A stretch of DNA of 20,667 bases from DASWHD01 sp036393335 (GTDB taxonomy: Bacteria > CG2-30-53-67 > CG2-30-70-394): assembly GCA_036393335.1 (NCBI GenBank), contig DASWHD010000121.1, forward strand, positions 1-20,667. The letters run 5' to 3'. This document shows, piece after piece, positions 15,681 to 20,667 of this stretch (position 1 is the stretch's first letter; every line of letters begins with the position of its first letter). The notes beneath the pieces are model-generated. The model ran no database searches and was not told where the DNA came from. It was given only the letters and a program-made list of their open reading frames with translations. Made by a program: the position numbers and the translations under genes.

Positions 15681-17228
15681 TTACCGGATGCGCTCGACCT
15701 TGAAGTGATCCGGGAACGGGTCGTGGCTCGCCTCTACCTGGATCCGGCACTGGAAGGCGAGCTCCAACTCGTCGAGGGTGAGGCGCTCCTCGCCGTAGAG
15801 GAGATCGACGATGTCCGGGTGGGCGGTGATCACCAGGTCGCCGCCGGTGCTGCGCCCGGCCACCCGCCGCACCTCGCGAAACAGGTCGTAGGCGATGGTG
15901 GTGCCCGACTTCACGTAGCCGGTGCCGTCGCATTGCGGGCACGGCTCCATCATGGTGCGGCCCAGGTTCTCCCGGACCCGCTTGCGGGTCATCTCCACCA
16001 GCCCCAGCTCGGAGACCGGGTAGATGGTGGTGCGCGCCTTGTCCATGGCGGTGGCGGCGACGAGCTGCTCGTACACTTTTTGGCGGTGCTCCAGGATCTC
16101 CATGTCGATGAAGTCGATGATGATGATGCCGCCGATGTTGCGCAGGCGGAGCTGGTAGGCGATCTCGTCCACCGCCTCCAGGTTGGTCTTGAGGATCGTG
16201 TCCTCCAGGTTGCGTTGCCCCACGAAGCGCCCGGTGTTGACGTCGATGGCGGTGAGGGCCTCGGTCTGATCGATGATGATGTAGCCGCCAGAGCGCAGCC
16301 ACACCCGGCGCCGCAGGGCGCGGGACAGCTCCATCTCGACGCCGAAGTGGTCGAAGATCAGCTCCTCTTCCCGGTATAACTCGATGCGCGGTGCCAGCTC
16401 CGGCAGGTAGGCGTTGACGAACTGTCGCAGGCGGTCGTACTCGGTAGGGGAGTCGATGATCAGCCGGTCGACGTCGTCGTTGAGGAGGTCGCGCACCGTG
16501 CGGGTCACGAGGTCGAGGTCCGAGTGCAACAGGGCAGGTGCCGCGCTGGGCTTGCCGCGCGCCACGATGTTCGCCCACAACTTGCGCAGGAATTGCGCCT
16601 CGCGCGCGAACTCCTGACCGGTGCACCCCTCGCTGACCGTGCGCACCACGTACCCCTCGTCCGGCTGCCGGGTCTCCTCCACCAGGCCACGGAGACGTTC
16701 GCGCTCTGTCTCGCCGGCGATCTTGCGCGACACCCCCACGTGGTCGATGTCCGGCATGTAGACCAGGTAGCGGCCGGGAAAGGTGAGGTAGGTGGTGACC
16801 CGCGGCCCCTTGGTGCCCATCGGCTCCTTTACCACCTGCACCAGGACCTCCTGTCCCTCCTTGATCAGGTCGGTGATCGCCCGCGCCGGTCGTGGCTCCA
16901 GCTCGGCGACGGTGTCCGGCGCCTCCTCCGCCACCGCCTCATCGGTCGTCTCGTCGACCTCGCCGTTGAGGTGAAAGGCGCGGGGCGGGGGCTTGTTGGA
17001 GTCGTCGCGGATGTCGTCGACGTGGAGAAAGGCCGCCTTGTGCAGGCCGACGTCGACGAATGCCGCCTCCATCCCCGGCAGTACCTTGCTCACCCGCCCC
17101 TTGTAGATGTTGCCGATGGTGCCGCGCGCCCGGGTGCGATCGATGTAGATCTCGGTCACCACCCGGTTCTCCACCAGTGCGACGCGCGTCTCCTCTGTAG
17201 CGGCGTTGACGACCAGCAGGGTGGACAT
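15681..17228 (-). CDS. rng: Ribonuclease G (RNase E/G family)
   Basis: RNase G is a single-strand-specific endoribonuclease for 16S rRNA 5'-end maturation and mRNA decay. The 515-residue protein has the S1 RNA-binding domain (GNIYKGRVSKVLPGMEAAFVD at about 39-59), the 5'-sensor region (VGVSRKI, 164-170), and catalytic metal ligands Asp329 (AIDVNTGRFVG) and Asp372 (IIIIDFIDM). The zinc-link is CPQC (430-433), which joins subunits in the family. Size matches RNase G (about 490) and not the long RNase E. The S1 domain carries an acidic insert (about residues 87-112) longer than in E. coli Rng. The next gene upstream is the fused radical SAM/DUF2344 gene, 133 bp away, a pairing known in several bacterial groups. 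No strong ribosome binding site precedes ATG 17228. Confidence 0.95.
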   Translation of the reverse strand: MSTLLVVNAATEETRVALVENRVVTEIYIDRTRARGTIGNIYKGRVSKVLPGMEAAFVDVGLHKAAFLHVDDIRDDSNKPPPRAFHLNGEVDETTDEAVAEEAPDTVAELEPRPARAITDLIKEGQEVLVQVVKEPMGTKGPRVTTYLTFPGRYLVYMPDIDHVGVSRKIAGETERERLRGLVEETRQPDEGYVVRTVSEGCTGQEFAREAQFLRKLWANIVARGKPSAAPALLHSDLDLVTRTVRDLLNDDVDRLIIDSPTEYDRLRQFVNAYLPELAPRIELYREEELIFDHFGVEMELSRALRRRVWLRSGGYIIIDQTEALTAIDVNTGRFVGQRNLEDTILKTNLEAVDEIAYQLRLRNIGGIIIIDFIDMEILEHRQKVYEQLVAATAMDKARTTIYPVSELGLVEMTRKRVRENLGRTMMEPCPQCDGTGYVKSGTTIAYDLFREVRRVAGRSTGGDLVITAHPDIVDLLYGEERLTLDELELAFQCRIQVEASHDPFPDHFKVERIR

Positions 17229-17238
17229 GGGTGGGGGA

Positions 17239-17261
17239 GCGGTTAGCCGTTAGTGGTTAGC
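17239..17261. repeat. GGTTAGC-type repeat between rng and the radical SAM gene
   Basis: Three TTAG units (GGTTAGC, CGTTAGTG, GTTAGC) are packed in 23 bp just upstream of rng. A related word in the opposite orientation, AACCGCTAAACGCT, lies at 17343-17356 before the next gene's stop. The set brackets the 133-bp gap and matches the GTTAGC hairpin on the far side of rng, suggesting a dispersed repeat family. Confidence 0.45.
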
Positions 17262-17361
17262 TCTGTTACCAGACGGTCGCACGGCATCTGTCCGGTGTCG
17301 GTCGGTGAGGTGCTGTATCCCGGTCGCGATCAGCGATCGGCCAACCGCTAAACGCTGTCCC

Positions 17362-20010
17362 TTACGACGCCATCGCCAAGCCCTTGCGCTCCTCGTCGGT
17401 GGCGGCCGCGGGTTCCAGGAGCGGCGCGCCGTGGCCGTCGCGCAGGGCGGTGCGCACGATACTCAGGTGTTCGTCCCCAGGGTAGTCCGCCCCGAGGAGG
17501 GCGGCCACGACCTCCGTCGGACGCGTCGACCCGTCGTTGCTCACCGCCAGGGTGAGGCCGAGGGGGCCGGCGGCCGGGAGCCAGAGGTCGAGGACCATGG
17601 GCCGCAGGTCCACCTCCTTCGGGCCACTCTTGCGCCGGCGCACCACGGACAGGCGCGGGCTAGCGGCGAGACGGCCCGGCAGGGTGGCAAGCACCCCGCG
17701 CCAGCGGGGCGCAAAGCCGACCTCGTAGGTCGCCTGCTTGAGGATTTCTCCCAGGCCGGGGGCGTCGGCCGGCAGACGGTCGGCGGCGGTGACGGCGAGG
17801 CCCGACGGCAGAACGGGGCGCAGGCGCGCCACCACGTCGTCGGCGGGGAGCGGCGCGAGCAGCTCCACGTCCAGGTACTCGGCGAGACCAGTGCTCCCCA
17901 CCGGCAGGGCCGGGCCGAAGACCAGCCGCGGCCTGGGATTGAAGCCCTGCGAATAGCGCAAGGGCAACGCCGCGCGCACCATGGCACGTTGCAGGGCGGT
18001 GCCCAGCTCCAGGTGCGAGAGGTGCCGCGCCGCGCCGATCTTGGCGAACCGCAGGCGGTAGCGAAACGATGGCGGGGGTGGCAGGTGTGCCCGTGCGGGG
18101 ACTCCGGTGCCGGGCTCCGCGAGGCCGTGGTTACCTGGGAGCGCCGGTGCGCTCGACGGCCTCGGGGCGAAAGCGGTGAACAGCTCGTTCTTCACCTCGT
18201 TGAAGTCGCACACCCCGCACACCGTGCACTTGCCCACCCGGCAGTCGTCGATGAGCGCCGCCGCCACCGCCTTGTCCCACTCCTTACGCAGGTACTTCTT
18301 GGGGATCAGGGAGTCGATGTGGTCCCACGGCAGGGGCTCGTCCAGGTCGCGGGCCCGGGTGTTGTACTCCTCCGGCACGATCCCGGTGGCGGCGAAGGCG
18401 CGCTCCCAGCGATGCAAATCCAGGTGATCGCCCCAGCCGTCCAGGTAGGTGCCGTTGGTCCACGCCTGGTGGATCAGCGCCCCCACCCGGCGATCGCCGC
18501 GGGACAAGACCCCCTCGAGCCAGGAGATGCGCGGGTCGTGCCAGCGGAAGCGGATGCGCCGATCGTGTAGCCGGTGGCGCAGGTGGCGGTGGATCGCCTC
18601 GGTCTGCGCCAGGGAGATCTGCGCGTGCCACTGGAACGGCGTGTGCGCCTTGGGGACGAAGGTGGAGCAGCTCACCGTCAGGGTGCGCATGCGCGGGTTC
18701 TGCTGCCGCGCGATCTTCAGGCAGCGCAGGGCCAGGTCGGCGATCGCGTCGATGTCCGCCAGGGTCTCGGTGGGCAGCCCGATCATGAAGTACAGCTTCA
18801 GGGAGTCCCAGCCGCCGGCGAAGACGTCGTGCACCGTCTGCAGGATCGTCTCGTCGCTGACCACCTTGTTCACCACGTCGCGCAGGCGCTGGCTGCCGGC
18901 CTCCGGGGCGATGGTGAATCCCGACTTCCCTGAGCGCCCTATCTCGGCGATCAGCTCCGGGGTCAGGGCGCCCACCTTCAGAGAGGGCATCGCCACCCCG
19001 AGATGACCGCCGCGGTTGCGCTCGATCAGCTCGTGCACCAGGGGTTCGAGGCACAGGTAGTCGCCGGTGGAGAGGGAGGAGAGGGAGACCTCGTCGTAGC
19101 CGGTGGCGCGGGTCGACGCCTCGATTAGGTCGAGCACGGTTTGCGGCGCACGCTCGCGCACCGGCCGGTAGATGTAACCCGCCTGGCAGAAGCGGCATCC
19201 CTGGGTGCAGCCGCGGGAGATCTCGATGGAGACCCGGTCGTGGACCGGCTGGACGTACGGCACCACCGGCGCCCGCGGGTAGGGCCGGGAATCGAGATCG
19301 GTGACCAGGGCCTTGGCCACCCGCGGCGGCGTGGCGGGGTCGACGGGCCGCGTCACCACCAGGCGGCCGCGGCCGTCGTACTCCGGGGCGTAAAGGGCCG
19401 GGACGTACACCCCCTGGATCTCAGCGAGGCCGCGCAGCGTCTCGTGGCGTGGGATGCCGGCGCGCTTCGCCAGCCGCAGCCGCTCGGCGATCTCCACCAC
19501 CGCCGCCTCGCCGTCGCCGATGAGGAAGAAGTCGACGAACTCCGCCATCGGCTCCGGATTGAACACCGTCGGCCCGCCGGCGCACACGAACGGGGCGGAG
19601 GCGCCGCGGTCCGCCGCGCGCACCGGCACACCGCCGAGATCGAGCATCTCCAGTACCGTCGGATAGCTCAGCTCGTACTGCAGGGAGAAGCCGATCAGGT
19701 CCAGCTCCCGCAGGGGCGTGCCGCTCTCCAGAGTGGGTAGCAGCACGCCCTCGCGGCGCATCAGCGCGCGCATGTCGAACCACGGGGCGAACACCCGCTC
19801 GGCGGCGATGCCCTCGCAACCATTGAGGATGTCGTACAGGATCTTGCAGCCGATGTGGCTCATCCCCAGCTCATAGACGTCCGGGAAGCACAGGCCGACG
19901 CGCACCTCCGCCTCCCCTTTGACGATGGCGTTGACCTCGCCGCCGGTGTAGCGAGCGGGTTTCTCGACGCGTTCGATGAGCCGTTGGAATTGTTGCCGTT
20001 GGGAATGCAT
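17362..20010 (-). CDS. B12-binding radical SAM protein fused to DUF2344 (TIGR03960 + TIGR03936 type)
   Basis: The 882-residue protein has an N-terminal cobalamin-binding-like region (about 35-200, with FPDVYELGMSH). The radical SAM core has CTQGCRFC (Cys268, 272, 275). The end of this part carries a cysteine cluster CRVGKCTVCGVC (Cys590, 595, 598, 601). After a Pro/Ala-rich linker (about 613-648) comes a DUF2344 domain (from about 649, FRYRLRFAKIGAARHLSHLEL and YSQGFNPRPRL). In many bacteria these are two adjacent genes; here they are one. Both are repeatedly found beside RNase G, suggesting RNA or ribosome modification, but the reaction is not established to my knowledge. ATG 20010 is preferred over an upstream in-frame ATG at 20076, which would overlap the divergent gene and adds a residue stretch unlike the family. 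Confidence 0.9.
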   Translation of the reverse strand: MHSQRQQFQRLIERVEKPARYTGGEVNAIVKGEAEVRVGLCFPDVYELGMSHIGCKILYDILNGCEGIAAERVFAPWFDMRALMRREGVLLPTLESGTPLRELDLIGFSLQYELSYPTVLEMLDLGGVPVRAADRGASAPFVCAGGPTVFNPEPMAEFVDFFLIGDGEAAVVEIAERLRLAKRAGIPRHETLRGLAEIQGVYVPALYAPEYDGRGRLVVTRPVDPATPPRVAKALVTDLDSRPYPRAPVVPYVQPVHDRVSIEISRGCTQGCRFCQAGYIYRPVRERAPQTVLDLIEASTRATGYDEVSLSSLSTGDYLCLEPLVHELIERNRGGHLGVAMPSLKVGALTPELIAEIGRSGKSGFTIAPEAGSQRLRDVVNKVVSDETILQTVHDVFAGGWDSLKLYFMIGLPTETLADIDAIADLALRCLKIARQQNPRMRTLTVSCSTFVPKAHTPFQWHAQISLAQTEAIHRHLRHRLHDRRIRFRWHDPRISWLEGVLSRGDRRVGALIHQAWTNGTYLDGWGDHLDLHRWERAFAATGIVPEEYNTRARDLDEPLPWDHIDSLIPKKYLRKEWDKAVAAALIDDCRVGKCTVCGVCDFNEVKNELFTAFAPRPSSAPALPGNHGLAEPGTGVPARAHLPPPPSFRYRLRFAKIGAARHLSHLELGTALQRAMVRAALPLRYSQGFNPRPRLVFGPALPVGSTGLAEYLDVELLAPLPADDVVARLRPVLPSGLAVTAADRLPADAPGLGEILKQATYEVGFAPRWRGVLATLPGRLAASPRLSVVRRRKSGPKEVDLRPMVLDLWLPAAGPLGLTLAVSNDGSTRPTEVVAALLGADYPGDEHLSIVRTALRDGHGAPLLEPAAATDEERKGLAMAS

Positions 20011-20066
20011 GGGGAGCCCCCCGCCGCTGCCGATCCTGCGGCGCGTCACGCTAGGGTATGGTCCGG

Positions 20067-20667
20067 ATGAACACAATCAAACGATTGGCAAACCACCGCC
20101 GGTGGCCGGCACTGCTGTGCCTCTTTTCGATCGTGCTTGCGCCGACCCTGCTCGACGCCGGGCCGCCGCGCCACAGCAATCGCCTGGCCGGGGAGAAGTC
20201 CCCCTACCTCCTGCAGCACGCCCACAACCCGGTGGACTGGTACCCGTGGGGGGCGGAGGCCCTGGCGCGGGCCAAGGCGGAGAACAAGCCCATCTTCCTG
20301 TCCATCGGCTACGCCACCTGCCACTGGTGCCACGTGATGGAGCGTGAGTCGTTCGAGGACGAGCAGATCGCGGCCCTCCTCAGCCGCTGGTTCGTGTGCA
20401 TCAAGGTCGACCGCGAGGAGCGTCCCGACCTCGATGCGATCTATATGGCGGCGGGGAGGGGCGGTTCTATGTCTGGACGCCGGCGGGGCTGGAGGCCGCC
20501 CTGGGTAAGGGCGACGCGGCGCTGTTCGCCGCGGGCAACTTCGCGGCGCACACCTCGGTCCTCTACCGGGTGGCCGACGACGCGACCCTCGCCCAACGGT
20601 TCGACAGCAACGCCGCCGCCGTGGCGGACCGGCTGCGCACCGCACGGGGCAAGCTGCTCGCGGCCCG
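20067..20667 (+). pseudogene. Thioredoxin-domain protein (YyaL/DUF255 family) with internal deletion and frameshift, 3' end outside window
   Basis: From ATG 20067 (or 20058) the frame encodes a signal peptide (hydrophobic core about 14-29), the family hallmark KSPYLLQHAHNPVDWYPWG (44-62), the thioredoxin-like CATCHWCHVMERESF with CxxC at Cys85-Cys88, and DREERPDLDAIYMAA (115-129). The family then normally continues with a GGWP...FYGGTYFPP segment. Instead, from 20456 another frame encodes EGRFYVWTPAGLEAALG, GNFAAHTSVLYR and a helical stretch to the window edge, which belong some 200 residues later in the (alpha/alpha)6-barrel part. So about 600 bp seem lost at the junction (about 20451-20458, GCGGGGAG), with a frame change. 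It is a pseudogene or a misassembly. YyaL proteins have no settled biochemical role. It is divergent from the radical SAM gene, 56 bp away. Confidence 0.8.

Overview
The window is about 20.7 kb of GC-rich bacterial chromosome with densely packed genes on both strands. The gene families, a REP-type repeat with a 5' GTAG tetranucleotide, and a tRNA gene with an encoded CCA end point to a gammaproteobacterium, perhaps in or near the Chromatiales. That assignment is an inference from gene style. There is no 16S or other decisive marker.

Layout, left to right. (1) A UbiD-family decarboxylase gene (minus strand) runs off the left edge. (2) Divergent from it is a plus-strand operon for a periplasmic molybdenum hydroxylase: iorA-like 2Fe-2S subunit, Tat-exported iorB-like molybdopterin subunit, a diheme c-type lipoprotein, an XdhC-family maturation factor, a MocA-like cytidylyltransferase and an inositol-monophosphatase-family phosphatase. 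From the lipoprotein onward the genes overlap. (3) A convergent radical SAM gene of unknown substrate follows, flanked by copies of a 16-bp repeat. (4) A non-coding stretch of about 500 bp holds an inverted pair of that repeat around a REP/BIME hairpin and a perfect 20-bp palindrome. (5) Next come a WzxC-type flippase, a small membrane protein with an unclear start, and a hairpin. (6) RecQ and a sensor-less histidine kinase lie on the minus strand. (7) tRNA-Arg(CCT), a Lys/Ala-rich DUF2934 protein, a methyltransferase gene broken by two compensating shifts in G runs, and an AF1514-like small protein lie on the plus strand. (8) RNase G and a fused B12-binding radical SAM/DUF2344 protein lie on the minus strand. 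(9) Divergent from these, a thioredoxin-domain (YyaL/DUF255) gene appears to have lost a large internal segment.

The clearest functional unit is the Mo-hydroxylase operon. It encodes the enzyme, a probable membrane-tethered electron acceptor, and two factors for making and inserting the cytidylylated Mo cofactor. The substrate cannot be read from the sequence. I found no CRISPR array, prophage, toxin-antitoxin pair or transposase. The items most worth a second look are the repeat-flanked radical SAM gene and its neighbouring MITE-like element, the mini-ORF between iorA and iorB, and the two broken genes, which may be real or assembly errors.
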